DNA from: an uncultured Christensenella sp.
Lineage (GTDB): Bacteria > Bacillota > Clostridia > Christensenellales > UBA1242
Assembly (NCBI GenBank): GCA_905207515.1
Contig: CAJLLK010000011.1
Span: 1 to 24,862, forward strand
DNA length: 24,862 nucleotides
Reading direction: 5' to 3'
Shown here: positions 5,540 to 20,500 of the stretch, piece after piece
Position numbering within the stretch: position 1 is the stretch's first letter
Layout of the letters: each line of letters opens with the position of its first letter
The notes under the pieces: model-generated
What the model saw: the letters and a program-made list of their open reading frames with translations, nothing else
Told to the model about the DNA's origin: nothing
The model's database searches: none
Made by a program: the position numbers and the translations under genes

Positions 5540-8500
5540 CTCCGTTTGTCCCAGAATCTCCACTTGTTGCACCGCCAGCCGTTCCAGAAGTGCCTGAAGT
5601 CCAAAAGTTATTCATCCTTGTGTCAATTCTTCCAAAACCACCAATTCCACCATTCCCACCGAATTGCTCTGAGCAAATTACCCTATTTGTCAATGTTGTA
5701 GGACTGTTGTTTATTGGGATTTCTGCGACAGTTGTTATTTCCAATTCTCTGTTTTGACCATTAGCACCATAGGAGCCGCCGCCACCACCACCGAGTGCAC
5801 GAGATTGGGCACTAGTTCCATAAAAATATCCATTTCCGCCGTTGCCACCATAGCCACCATAGCCAGCATGACCGACTCTGACAATGCCTTCAAAATTGTT
5901 CGCAACAACAATTCTGCCACCAGAAAAGCCATATCCGCCGTTTTGGCCTAACAGAGAAGATGAATTCTCTGTAACTTGTCCATCTTGGCCATTTTCTCCG
6001 TTTGCTCCATTTCCAGAAATAAGCAGGTTTTGACTGATGTAATTTTTACCAAAATAATCGTTTATTGTTACGCCAGAATTATTCCTTATTTCATCTCCAA
6101 CAATTGAAACATGGCTGACAACGTTTTCAATCTTAGGAGTGATGGTTGTCTGACTCATCAAAGAACCAACTGCATTCGCCCTATAAGAAACATTTCTCAT
6201 GTTCCCGTAAAGCATCAAGTTTTTCAATTCAATATCAATAGAGCTTGCACCATCTATTGCCATTGCAATATCTGAATATAAAACTCCAACACTTAAATCC
6301 ATCAAACCAACAATGTTCAGATTTAAAATTGAATTTTCTGTTGTGCCAAACAGCGATTTATTGTCCGAAAATTTGATGTTGTGTCCTTTGCCATTGATAA
6401 ACTTATTATTTGAATTAAATGTAATTTCATCTTCCAATGCAAAATCATTTTCAAAAATGATGTAAGCATAATCAATTAATTCTTCAGATTGAGCTGACTT
6501 TTCAATTGTTGACTCTTGTGAATATTCCGCCTCCCAAGTATAGTAATAAGTTTGTTCATTATAACTATCTGCAGAAATTGTATATTCCGTCCCGCCGACA
6601 ATGTCTGGACTTTGGATTGTATAGCCAGAATTTTCTTGCAAACTTACAGAAAATGTTCCGTCAACAAACTCATAAGGTCTGTTTGATACATCAATTGTCT
6701 CAGACTTCGCCAAACCTTGCGTCAAAGAAACATTTTGGTTTTCTAGAATAGCATTAACAATTTCCTGTGTCGTTATATTCACATTAACCTTTTCTTGATT
6801 ATCTTCTTCTAAATAAGAAAATGAATAGTATTCTGTTGATCCAAGAGGTTTTGTCACAACAACTGTAGTCTCATCAAAATATCCAATAATAAGATCTGGG
6901 TCAGACAATCCTTCTTTGAAAGACATGACATTTGCCAATTGAAGGTTTGAATCTAATTCATGATTTCCCCAATTGATTGTATCACGAGTATAAGTAAAGC
7001 CCTGTTCCGTTGAACTTTGAGTGCTTGTTGTCGGAGATTTGTATTGATGTATGTTGCTTCCATCTATAATATATTTTGCAACATCGGCAATGTTAATTTT
7101 ATCAGTTTGACTAGTGTCAGTCATAGTGGTGGTTACATTTGAATATTCAACTACCACAATTCCACTTTCAAAGATTGTGTAAGTCGAGCTGTAGCTTGTT
7201 CCGCTGATTCCGTCACTTTCAACAATAGAATATGATTTGACTGTTCTAAAGTAAGTTTCATCTGTGTTGGTCACTGGATTTTCTTCAACGCCCTTTGTAA
7301 ATGTATAGTCATAGCCCTCAGGATAATTTGTTGCAAAATCCAATTGCTGACCAATAACACTATCATCTTCGTCTAACAAGTCTGAAACAACATATCTGTC
7401 TTGCCCTGGAACTATTGATAAATTAGTTTCTTGCAAAGTATAATCTAAATCAAAATGATAATCAATATCTACTGTTCCTCCTGCAAGTCCGCTGATGTCA
7501 ATGGAGCCGCCTGCTTCCAAGAAACTTTGCATATAATAACCATTTGCTGTGCTAAGTTCAAATGCCAAAGGCTGACCACTTGTGTTGACCAAATCAATGG
7601 CAGAATCTTCCGTCTGAGTGAATGAAAATTCAACATCAATCGAATAGAAATTCATTCCAAAGAAGGTGTGTGTTGTCAGTCCCGTTTCGCTTTCAAAGTT
7701 ATAGTCATTTGTCAAATCAGTGTCCACATAGCTTGCAAAAGTGGTTTCATCTCCGGCAGTAAATCTGTTGTCTGAGCTCATTGCAGAATAATTTGACCTA
7801 ACCCCAAGATTGCTGTCCAATGAAAGGATTTGCCCGCCTTGCAAAGACTCGCCCAAAGTGATTTGGTCGTCTTTCAAGTTGTAGTAAATCTGACTGTTCA
7901 ACATTTCTGTCACAAAAGTGTTGACAGATGTGCCGCCAGTTGAAGTGATTGTCAGTGTTGTGCCTGAAATTTCCAAATTGATGTTTGGAACATTGTTTGC
8001 GCCGACAATCCAACCAGAACCGTTGTATTGAATGTTATAATTTTCATCGCCAAACACAATTCTTGAGCCACCCCGATCGCCAATCTCGTTGTTAATTTGA
8101 CTCAAATCAAAAGTTCTGTCATAAGTGCCTTCAACAAAATCGCTAGCCAAAAAGCCCATGCCTGCAAGCGTTGAATCTTCGTAGCCATCGAAAGTTTCAG
8201 TTCGGTTGGTTGGAGTTTCCCCGGCAACTTTCCCACTGACAGAATTGTTGTTTAAGTTATCCACATTTGCATAGACATTAACATTGGACTGTATATTGCT
8301 GCTTATCATAAATTGCAAGTTTACACCATTTAAATTTTCTACACCCAATTCTCTCAATAAAGAATTAAACACATTGGAATTAATCGAAATATAAGCCCCA
8401 TCTTCAATGCTGTAATTTATTGAATATCCGCTTAAATCTACACTTGCACTTTCAGTTGACGCAGAAACTTGACTTTGATACGTTCCCAACAAGCCATATA

Positions 8501-11500
8501 CCCAATTTTCTTGTGGGTCTCCTTCTACAAAATAACTGGAATTTAAATAGCTGCCATAGTCATCTTCAAGTTTTATTTTGTAATTTCCATTTTCGTCTAT
8601 AACATTATTTTTACCAAGCAAAACTGATTGTGGTTTTGTCGTATAGTTTACGGTAATATCAACCGTGCTGTAACCAGGATCTGTCGCAAAGTATAGTGTA
8701 AATTCTATTTCGACCTCATTTCCACTTGGTAAAAAAGAATTGATTTGGGTTATCTGTGGTTGGGTAAGTTCTTCAACAGAGATTTCAAAATCATCTTTTG
8801 TCAAACTGTCAATATCAGCATTTATGGTGTCACAATTTATTGTCACAGTGCCAGTATATTGAATTGGAGCACACACTGCCAACATATTGTCGCCAGATCT
8901 TACAATTCCTGTTATTTCTCCAGCAATTGTCGTTTGTTCAAGAGCACCGCTATAATCTTCCAATGCTTGATTAATGTTTGAGATATTTCCATCAACATCT
9001 ATTTCAGAAGAATTTTCGATAACTTCATTGTTAGAAGTTGATACATATCCAACAAGCCCAATTGTTGTTTCATCTTTCAGAACTTCGTCATAACCAGAGA
9101 ATTCTACTGAAGCATAATAATCTGTTGTTTGAGCCAAAAGTAAATCTTGCAAATCTGGACGTATATATCTCCCAGCAGCCTCACTTTTTGCTGTTGGAGC
9201 ATACGTACCATTTTTAACATTTACGTAAGCATAAAAACGTCCTTCCCAACCATATGCACCCTCGTAATCGGCGTCATTTGTGACCGCTGCGATTGAGTTT
9301 TCCTCAGCAAGAGCTGCTCTCTGAGCAGCAACCGTGCTTAAAGCTGTATCTATATGACCATACGTTCTTGTGATGGTGTCGGTGCGATAAATTCTGGCTG
9401 GCATGCCATAGCTGTCATAGCCGTTTACATAAGTGTCAGCTCCAACTTGGAACGAGCCATAGAAAGGCAAATCTCCATTGTCGTTATCCAAAACCGCTTG
9501 ACGATCAAATGTCATTGTTTGCTCTTCAACATATTGTCCGATGTTGCCGTCGTTTTTGATGTTTTCCGTTGAAGAGTAACTATCGGAAATGCTTCCATCG
9601 CCACTTTCTGCGCCCAAGAAGCCAATTCCATATGCAAACACTTGTCTTTCGTCGTTAAGATTATAGGTCATGGTGTATGTATAAGTCAAAGAGCCTGGCT
9701 CTTTTGTGGCACTCTGATTTTCGCTACCAACTGGTTCTCCAACAGTCAAACTATAATTTCCACTGTTCATTGAACCCAAAGCTTCAACCTGTGCATCGTT
9801 TGCACAATTCGAAATGTTTGTGCTTGCCGTGCCATAGCCAACTATGCCGCCCGCGAAGTTTTTGCCTGAGCCTGAATAATTTCCTGCACCAACAAAGCCA
9901 GTGTTGTAGCTGTTTGAAATTGTTGCGCCCGAAGAATAGCCCACAACGCCGCCTGCAACATTGTTTGTTTCGTCACTTGTTGTAAATCCACTCAAAACTG
10001 CATTTGCGTTATAGCTGTCTATGATTGTAGTTCCTGCATTTGCAAGCCCGACAACGCCGCCCGTGATTGCTGTGATATCTTCTGTGACATTACCTTGATT
10101 GCTCACGCTCTTCACGGTGGTTTGCACTCCAACTGAGCCATTATCTGACTCGTTGACAAGCATTCCGCTGTTTGAAGAATGTGAAACGATTCCGCTTTCC
10201 AATCTTCCCACAACACCGCCAAGGATTGAGCTGCTGCCAGAGCTTGTGATGTTGACAAGAGCTTCCACGCCAGTTGCATTTCCATTTAATGTCCCGACAA
10301 CGCCACCTGCAACATTGCCTCTGGTTGTAGCATCGCCTGTGACTGTGACATTTGAAAGATTTCCTGTCATTGTTGTGGCGAGAGTGCCGAAATCGCTTGT
10401 AACATTATTAGTGTTGTAATTTGTTATCCTCAAATTTTCCACATTTCCGGTCAAATCTCTGAACAAACCAAATGTGACAGAAGAAGCATTTTCAAAATTA
10501 AGTGTTCTGTTGTTTCCGTCGAGAGTGGCAAATTTGACAGTTTGACCTAAGCTTACAGTGTTAAATTTTTGCATATCAATGTCATGCGTCAAAACAAAAT
10601 TGAGAAGCATTTCATCGCTTGTTGTTTCTGGCGCAGAAGAAACCAGTTGCTCAAATTTTCCAGCGTTGTTCACGCCCAGATAGAAGCCAGTTTTGTCTTC
10701 GGTTTCGCAAACCATAGCGTAATCCACTGGGCTATAGTTGTAGGTTTGAACAACTCTTGCTGTTTCTTCAGCATCTTCGGTTGTTTCAGCTTTCGTTCTT
10801 GAAAAAGCAGTGCTGTTTTTCAAGAAGGCAAAGCCATGAGAAGCATAGCCATAGTTTGTGTAAGGGCTGAAATACCAAGTTGTGAGAGATTGATTATTTT
10901 CATCATCTTCCAAGTTTGCACCTATTTTAACATCTGCAACTGAAATTCCATTATATGAAAGCGCCATATCGTTGGCAACATTCAAAGTCTTGTTGTCGTC
11001 GACAAATGCGTTCACGTCATAACTTGCATTAAACACCTGACCGAATGTTGAGATGACTTGATTGCTGCCGTCGTCTTGCAGATTTGTGTTGATGAAATAA
11101 TTTAATTTGTCTTGAGCATTGTTTGTTTCGGTTCTGACAACGGTCGTGTAAGAATAGCAGTTTGCCAGATAATTTGTTCTGTAAGAAGTTTCTGTTCCGC
11201 TGGTTACTCCGCCATTGCTCTGTGCGTAAGCAAATGTATAAACTGGCACATTTATATAAGTTTCAATTTGTCCGCCCGAATAAGTCGACAAAATTGCATT
11301 GTAACCTTGCAAGTTTGCCACGCCAGAGACATAGCCGTTCTCAGCGGCGCGATAAGTTATGTTTGCGTCCGTGTAGCTTTCGTTGATAAAGCCCGAGTTC
11401 ATCAAGCCGACAATTCCGCCGAGACGAAGTTGAGATGTTCCGCCGACAGAAACTCTGCCTTCCACGCCGGTCGCATAGATAAACGCATTGCCGCTTGTTT

Positions 11501-14500
11501 TTCCGGCAATTCCACCGTATGCATTAACTCCGTTGTTGTCGTTGATGTCAGCAACAATGTCCAAATCTGTCACAAGGCTGGAAATCATGCTGAAATTTCC
11601 ACTCATTTCGTTGACGATGCCGCCGCGAGCATAAACACCATTATAATTTTCTGGTTTTTCATAGCCCTCGCTGCTGAGCTTGTTGTCTTGTCTTGTCAAA
11701 GTATAGCCATTTCCGACAAAGGCGATGTTTTGCAAACTTTCAGAAATCACGTCGTCAATCGTCTTGTCTGCGCTGAGCATAACCCAGCTGATAGAATTTG
11801 AATTTCCGCCAATCGAATATTCGTTTTCGCCTGCGGTTTGTTCATCTGAAGTTCTTTGAACAAGCTTGTAAGCAGACGAAGTTATCGTGTTGCCATTGTA
11901 ATCGAGTGGATTGAGTTTTGAGCCAACTTCGCCGACATTTCCCACAAAGTCTTCAAATGCGTCCAAAATGGCAATGCCCTCGGTCACGCCGTTTGCCTTG
12001 CTTGAATAGCCATAATAATCTTCATTATAGTTTTCGCTAAAACCATAGAAACTGTCGATGTTTGTGTCAGACAAGCTTTCATCGGTCAAAATGTCCGTTT
12101 GATAAGCCATGGTAACGCCTGAAGAATAATAGTTTTGGCTGTAATTCACAATTTCAGCGTTTGTGCCAACAATTGCACCAACGTTATATTGGTTTCCGTT
12201 AATTGATTGACCAAAGGTCGTCTTAGAATTGAAAGAAGTCATCAAAGAATAGCAGTTTTGCACCGTCATTTTGGTTGCACAACCGACAATTCCGCCAAAG
12301 TTATAGTTTGCAAGTCGCCAGTCAAAATTGTTTGTGCCGTTATTTTGCAGATAATTTACAAACACATCGCCATAAGAATAACAATTTGAAATCTCAAAGA
12401 CGGTGTTTGGGTCTTTTCCTCCAGTCAAATTGTCATTAAATCTTCCGACAACGCCGCCTGCGGTCAAGTTTCCGCCGTCGATGTTTGCGCCATAGACCGA
12501 AACTGAGCCACCAAACGCTGTGTTGTTGATTGAAACGGCTTGATTTGAATCGGTTTGAGATTGTCTTTGAGCAATGTTTCCAATCACGCCGCCAAAGTTG
12601 AGTGTTTTTGCGTTTGACAAAACATTTCCGGTGTAAATAAATCTTGCGCCTGACGAGTTGATCGAAATTGGATTTGATTCAGATGTGTAATTTCCAATCA
12701 TTCCGCCGACATTTGCTGTTTGTGCTGAAGTAGTGTCTTCCGCTGTTTTGATTGAAATGTTGAGTGTGTTTTCGCTGTTGACGTTGCTCGTCAAAATGCC
12801 AGACATTGTTCCGATAAAGCCACCAGCGGCAAAACTTACATCGTTGTTGTCGCTTTCAACATCCACATAACCTGTCACATTGCAAGTGCCAGAAATTGTC
12901 GTTTGTGAGTTGTTGACTGAGCCAAAGAAACCACCAAAGTTTGCTGTCGCGCCTGTCACTTGATAAGGTTTCAAATTGCCATAAGCAGTTTTAACAGCTT
13001 CAAATTCGTTTGTGTAAGTTTCATCAATCTCATTTGCTTTTGAAACATTCAAATCAATTGAAAAGCCCTGCACAGTGATTATCGAACCATTTGAAACGCT
13101 GCCCGCAATTCCGCCGATTTGAGCCAAACCTGTTGAAACACCGTTTGCCTGATAGATTGAGCCTTTCAAAATGGCATCTCGTGCGTTGTTGTTTGAGATG
13201 TTGATTGTTGAAGAGTCGATTTCGCCAAATGCCAAGCCTGCATAGAGATTTTCGAAGCTTGAATTTTGCATAACTGTGATTCCGCTGGTCAGCTCGCCTT
13301 CTCTCAATTCTTCAGCAGAATAAGTGAGCGAGTCAAGCGAAGAAACCGAACCGACATAGCCACCGAAATAGCCGTTGTCGCCTGTGGTGTTTGTGTCTGT
13401 GGAAATGTTTAAAACCACATTGTCGACTCTTGAAAGACCCATCGAAATTCTTGAGCTTCCGCCAATTTTTTCCACTCTGCCAGCATAAAGCCCACCATGA
13501 GCACTTGCAAAGTTTGAACCATAGTTGAAATTGATGTTTATTGGAGAGAGAGTTTGATTTTGTGTCGAATAAATCTCTTGGTCTTCTTCGTCAAGCAAAA
13601 CAAAATCAATTTGTTGCATAGAGACTTGAGTTGTCGACGAGCCCTGAGAGTTTAAGCCCACAATTGCGCCGAAATAGAGATTTGAGCTTCCAGATGCACT
13701 TGAATTTGCTGTTATGTTAAACGTGTCAACTCTGCTGCCCGTTTCAGACGCTCTAAATTTGACTTGCAAATTGACAATTGAAGTGTCTTCTGCTCTTGGA
13801 ACCAAGAGCCCTGCATATTCGTTGTTGTCAATCGTTCTTGATTTCAAAGAAACATTGTTGTTTAAAATGATTTCATCGTTTCTGAAAATGGTCATCACAG
13901 CGCTGTTTTCAACAACACTGAAGTTTATTGTGTTTTGACCATTATACAGATAAAACTTCACGCCCTGAATGATTGCGCCTTCAGACAAGTTGCTGAAAAG
14001 TGGTTGATCCAAAATCAAACCGACATTTTCGCCAGACACCTTGGCGCCGCCAGGATATTTGCTCATCTCCGAAGCCGAAACTGTGCCCATTGCATTTGTG
14101 TTTGTGTATTCATAATAAGAAATCAATGTTCCGCTGAAGTTTTCAATCGGGTCAAAATCAACGCCTGTCAAATCAATGTCCGTGCAAATTGTGCCCGCTT
14201 CTTCAGGCGACTCATAGAACACCTTTCCTCTCAAAACAACTGTGATAAACGGATTTTGTTGAATTTGATTTATCATGCTTTGTTGATATTCAACATCAAG
14301 TTGTCCGTCGGCTGTGTATTTGACATCCCAATAGAGAATGTCGAGCGTTGGCAGAAGTTCAATTTCTGGGAAAAGCTTGTTTTCTTCGTGTGTCCAATAG
14401 TCATCCGTCCAACCAATTGGCAAGAAATAAGTCGACATTCTTGCATAAGCAGCTGGCATGGTTGAAGAATTTGCATCGCCGATTGAATCCACTCTCAAAA

Positions 14501-17500
14501 TGTTAGAATAAATCGACCTGTTACCACTCCAAGAAACGCCAAAGCCATAAGGATTTAAGTTGAGCCCTGTTTGACCAACCAAAACTCTTGTATAGCCACC
14601 GACAGTGTAAGAGCCAGCATCCGCAGTGGTTGAAGTTGATGTCGCTTGCAAAACGTTAAACATGCTGTCGTCAGAGCTTATCAGATAAAGATTTGTGTTC
14701 AAAATTTGAACGGTGTCAAACCTTTGCGTTTCTTCGTTCACGCTTGAAGTGTTCAAAATGTTTCCAATCACAGTGAAGTGTCTGTCGCTGAGATATTCTC
14801 CCTGATAGCTTCCTGATGAAACAGTTGAACCGCCATTGTCGCCCGAAAATCTTGCGCCGTCGTAGGTGTAATAGTTCACCGCCAAAACGTCTTTCATGCC
14901 CATCAAAACAGTTGAGCCGCCATTGTTTTCCATTGCGCCAACAATTCCAGCACTGACTGCATTTTTTCCGTCTGCATAGACGTCGCCAGAAGAATAAACA
15001 TCATACAACAAAATGTTCACTTGTGGCTGAGAAGTGATAAAGTTCAATTCAAACTGAGTGGAGTTTGTCGCTGCAAAGCCAATAACTCCGCCGACAGCGT
15101 AGGTGTTGTCAGAATGAGAAATGACATTGAGTTTGTTGTAGCCAACATAGATATATCCGCCGCCCATATAGCCAACAAGACCACCGACAAACATCGGGTC
15201 ATTTGTGTTGGTGTTGTAATCTGCGTCGTTTGGCGTGTAAGAGAAGATAGACTGCTGACCTTTTTCAGCATTCAATTTGCCGTTGTAATAGCCATTTTCA
15301 CCTGTTTCAATGGTGTCTTGAAGTTCGTCTTCATATCTTGCGTAAACCGCAAACAATCCACCATAGTTTTCTCCAATCAGACCGCCAGCATAAAGATTTC
15401 TGGAGATGATGTAAGACGGCCTTTTCAAGTTCATATAAGCGTTGAGTTCAATTCCAGCGTCGTAGATGAGTGTGGAATTTCCGACATAACCAAAAAGTCC
15501 TCCCGCAACGCCACCATAGATGTCAATCGCGTCTTCCACATGAACAGTGACAACATTGAAGTCGCTCACTTGCAAAGTTTGGTTAAATTTGACATAGTCG
15601 CTGTTGAGTTGGTCATAGATGTCGACATAACCTGCAATTGCGCCCGCATAAGAGATGCGAGAAATTTTGCTTTCCAAAATGTTGTCTCTTTCAATAAATT
15701 CTCTCAGCGGTTGACCAACAAAGCTGTCATATTCATTAAATTCTTGACCGTTGTAAGAAGAATAAATTTCAATGTCTCTGACATTTATGTCATGCATTTT
15801 GCTTTGGCCAAAAATCATGCCGACAACGCCACCAACAACATTGCTTCCAAACACGTAGGTGTTGGCAGAACTTTGATTTCCGACCGGCGAAACATTGATT
15901 GAAAGAAGCCGCGAGTCGATTGCGATGCCAGCCAAAGCGCCGACAACATTTGCCTGTCTGTTATGAACCGTGTCAACTGTGAAGTCGATGTTCATGATCA
16001 CAGCGTTTTCCAGCCTTGCAAAAAGGCCATAACTTTCGGTTGGGTTGCTGCTTCCAAGGTTGAGATTTAAAACGCTGAAACCATTTCCATCCAAAAGTCC
16101 GCTGAAAGTCTTTGTGGTTGTTCGAAGTTGAACAAAGCCTTCATTTTCAGCATTTTGGTCAATTTCGGAAAGGTCAATGTTGTTGACAAGTCGATAGTTT
16201 CCAAAGACTTCATCGTCATTGTAATATTCTTTATAAGAAGAGATTTCTGTGTCGGTCGCTCTGCCTGTTGCCATGGCAAACTCTTCTGCGTTTCTGATGA
16301 TGATAGGGTTGTTTTCACTGCCGTAAGACAAATCATAAGTCACCAAAGTGTCTGCATCTGCAATGCTTCTGCTGTAGAAAAAGCTTGTCACGTTGTTTGT
16401 GACAACTGGGTTTCTGTTTGAAAGTGCGATTGTGTTTGCACTTACAAGCGTGATGCCGTTTTCGGTGTTTTTCCAAATTCCGTCATATGTCTCATCGCCT
16501 GAAGCAAAATTGAAACCATAGAAGGTGTCTTGGTTGTGGTCACTGACAGGAAGAGCGCCCGAGCCAATTCTATCTTCCGTTGTCAGTTCTTCTCTAGTTT
16601 GGTTGTAATAATAACAGAACGAAATTGTTCCAAGGTTCAAGCTGTCCAAATCTTCATTGACACCAGAGAACAACATTTCGCTTATGTCAAGTCTTGAAAT
16701 GTCGCACGCAGCATAGCACAGTGTAACTTCTCCGGTTTCATTGTTCATATAAACAAAGCCTGCAGAAAGTGCCGTTCTTGAACTGCTGTTTTCAATGGCG
16801 ATGTTTGCATAAGAATTCTTAACCAGCCCATCATTTGAATAAACAAAACCAGCCACAATGCCCATTGACGTTATGTTTGTCAAATTTTTGTAAACTTCAG
16901 CCGCTTCGCCCTGGCCTTCAATGTAGCTGCCTTGAATGTTGTTGAAGTTGTAAAGCACAAAGCCTGCGGTTGTAGAAGTTGTGGCTTCCATGCGGTTGTA
17001 AATTTGAACATTGTCGACAAAGCTTGCACTGATATAACCTGTGCCATCCATCACTCCAGTTTCGTCGCTCACAACAGTTGTGCCGTTGCTGTAAACAAAA
17101 CCAGCGACTTCGCCTTGACCGTCCAAAACAAAGACGTCAAGCTGTTGAGTTTTGAGATAATCTCTTCCGCCGATGTCAACAACATGCCTAAAGCTTTCTC
17201 CGCCAACACGGCTGTTCATGATTGAAGCGTTGTTTGTGCCGACAAAACCAGAAACCATGCTCGTGACACCCATGGTTGAAGTCAAGTTGATTGGGTCAGT
17301 GTTTGCACCAAGTGTGTAAGTGACAACGATGCCGTTTGTTGAATATTGAACGGTTTGATATTCTTGGTCATAATAAGAAACCACTTCGCAGTTGTAAATT
17401 ATGCCGTTGTTGGTCAAAGCAAAACCTGCAATGTTAATGGTTGAATAGCCAGTTGCCGCCGAAACGTCGACATTGATATGTCCGCCTTGATGAACATTCA

Positions 17501-20500
17501 CTCTGACGTTTTTCAAAGTTGTGTTTTCAGTGACTTCGTTGAAGAGCGCCAAATTCAATGCGTTTCCTTCTGGCATTGCAAAACTGTTGATGTGAATTGT
17601 GAAGCCGTTTCCGTCCAAACTGTCAATCAAGTCAGTGTTGATTGGAGTGTATTCATTCAAAACAATGTCGTTCATCAAGATATAATCGTCTGGCTGCTCT
17701 GAAAGTGTGGCAAACTCAACAAATTCCGCACCCGTTGTGATTTGTGTTGGAGCTTCTTCATCCGACCAAACGTCCACCACAATCAAGAAATAATAATCAT
17801 AAACAAATTCAATCCCTTGATATGAAACTATCGTCTGCAGCCTCATAAGTTGACGACCAGTGCGCTGACCAGTTATCATCAAGTCACCATTTTGTTCATC
17901 AATCAAAAATCTGTCGTTTTGAATTATGCTTGTGCCATTGAAAATTGTTGAAGATGAAGTTTCGCTAGATGCATACCAAAGTTGTTGTTTAAGTGTCAAT
18001 TGTTCATATTGTCCTGTCTCTGAATTGCGTCTATAATTGATATAATATTCTGCATCTTCGTCTATATAGCTGTTTGTGTTTAAGAAGTCAATTTTCTTTC
18101 TTTCCAATTCTTCAACTTTTTGCACTTCGTCAACATTTGTGTTGTTGTAAATATATTCTTCTGGGAGCAAAGGATAATCAAATCTCAATTCTTGAGTGTC
18201 GCCAATGTAAGAATAGAACACATCATAAGTGTTTCCATTGTAGACTGCTGTTCCACCACTTGAAGCGACAGTAATGTTGTTGGCATCAACAGCAAAGTCA
18301 ACGAGACAAACAGTTGCAAAACTTGTTTTTGGCGTTTGGTTCAGCCCTGTGGTCGAAACAACTGTGGCGTTGACATAGAAAACACCGTTTGTTTTACCGT
18401 TTGCCAAAGTGGCGTTGACATAAGCCGTCAGTGTGGCAGTGTAGATTTGATATGTTGAATAAATCTCTGGAGTTCTGTTCCAAACCAAGCTGATGTTTGC
18501 TGAATTTCCTGACAGATAAAATTCTGTCAACTGTTGGTCAAGCCCAATTTGAACGGTCACAGTCGCCTGCGAACCTCTTGGCATGAGATAGGTCGAAACA
18601 CCATTGACTTTTATATCCGCACTTTGCACATAATCGACATTCAAGCTTTTGTCAACCGATTTCAACAAGGTTGAGCCATTGTAATAAGTCACATTAAATC
18701 TCAAATCGCTGTTTGTGTTGAAAGCGCCACTGATGCGAATTCTGAAATAATAAACTCCGTCACCAGTTTTGTCTTGTTCGGTCAACTGAACTTCAATTCC
18801 ATTTTGAATAAGTGATGTCGAAGTGGTGTTGACATAATAGCCATAATTTGCGTTGAACAGAAGTCGAGCTATGCTGACAGTGCCAACTTCTCCGCTTCCA
18901 GTCGCCGTGTATGTCAAAGTGAAGCGGCTGGCATTTGCATAAGCCGGGTCAACAGTGACAGCCAAAATCGCGTCTGAAGAAGGCGACAAAACATTTGTCA
19001 CTTCGTTTGAAGGAACAAGATAAACAATGGAATTTCTTATTTGAGTGCTTTCAATTTCATAGACCGAAATGCCGATTGCGTTGATGTCTTGTGGAACAAC
19101 TGTAAATTCAATCGATTTTTCAAAATCTAAGTTGTTTCTTTGGCTGTAAGAATTTATTCTGAGCGTAAAGTTGTAAGTTTTGTTTACCAAATGTCTGGTT
19201 TCACGGCTAACTGAGATGATAGACTTAAAGCTATAGTTGTTTTCGCTTTCAGCAATCTGTTCTTTCGTCCAAGAGACTTCCAAAACCAAGCTTTCATCAA
19301 CCAAAAATTGAGCCTGATTGTCAGTCAAATCTTCGTCTGTGATTTCTATCGTTTGACCATCCAAATGATAATCCAAAGTGAAAACCAAATTATCTTGAGC
19401 GTTGTCTGTTGCCATAACAACTTCAAATCCAGCCGATTGTGCAGGTTTAACAGTCAAATCTGATGCATCAGTGATTGTCAAGCTTGTTGCTCCGTTGTAA
19501 ACAGAAACACCAAAGCTTCGTTCTGTTTGAGCTTTTAACGCTTGAACATATTCATCTGCCAAGCCTTCAACAGTGACATAAGGATTGACATAAGTCACAT
19601 CGTTTCCAGAATGGTTGTTGATGCCAGTCAAAGACAGATTATTGCCAGATTTTATCACTCTGACATATGTTTGGCTGTCAGATGCGTTGCCGTTTTGAAC
19701 GTCAAAACCGACAGTGTATTCATCTTGTTGTGTCTGATAAGGATTTGGATTTCCGCTCAGATAAATTGAGCTGTCAAGATATGTGACAACATTTCTGGTG
19801 TTCAAATCGCCTTTTTGAAGCATGATGGTTTGATTGTTTCCAAGATTTAAGCCACCAATGCTCAAGGAAAGCTGTGGCAAATTGTTTAAGATGACAAATT
19901 GGAAGGTTTTTGAAACTGAATAATCCATTTTCGAATGAATTTCAACTTCAAAAGGTGTGGTTGTTCTTGAAACAACGCGAATATAATTTGCATCAAAAAC
20001 AACATTTGTGCTGTCGCTTGTCAAAAGCAAACTGCTTGCCTGCTCGTCTGTTATTCCAAACAAGTCAGCAATGCTCAAAGTGTTCAAATTTGTCAAGACA
20101 GAATTTTGTGCACTGTCAGAGATGTTTGTTGTAGTTCTATAAACAAACAAAATGCCTTGATTTGCACTGACATAAAGCGATTTCATTGGAGATGTGTTGT
20201 CGTTGACGGTCAGAGCAGAAACATCCGTCGCCATGGTCTGAGTTGTGTTTGTCAAATACATAAACCCAAAGTTGACATCGTCATTTCCGTTTATTGTCCA
20301 AACATCAATCGGCAAACTGTCAATAAAGTTTCTTTTAGAGCCAGTCAATTCTTCAAAAGGCAGGTCAGCTTCTGTCATAAGTTCATAGTCAAGAATGCTG
20401 CCGAAATATTGTCCGCTGCTGTAAGCAAATGTTTTGTTGTCAAAAATTCTTGAATAAACTTGACCGCCATTTATATAGGATATATATGAATTAATATAGT

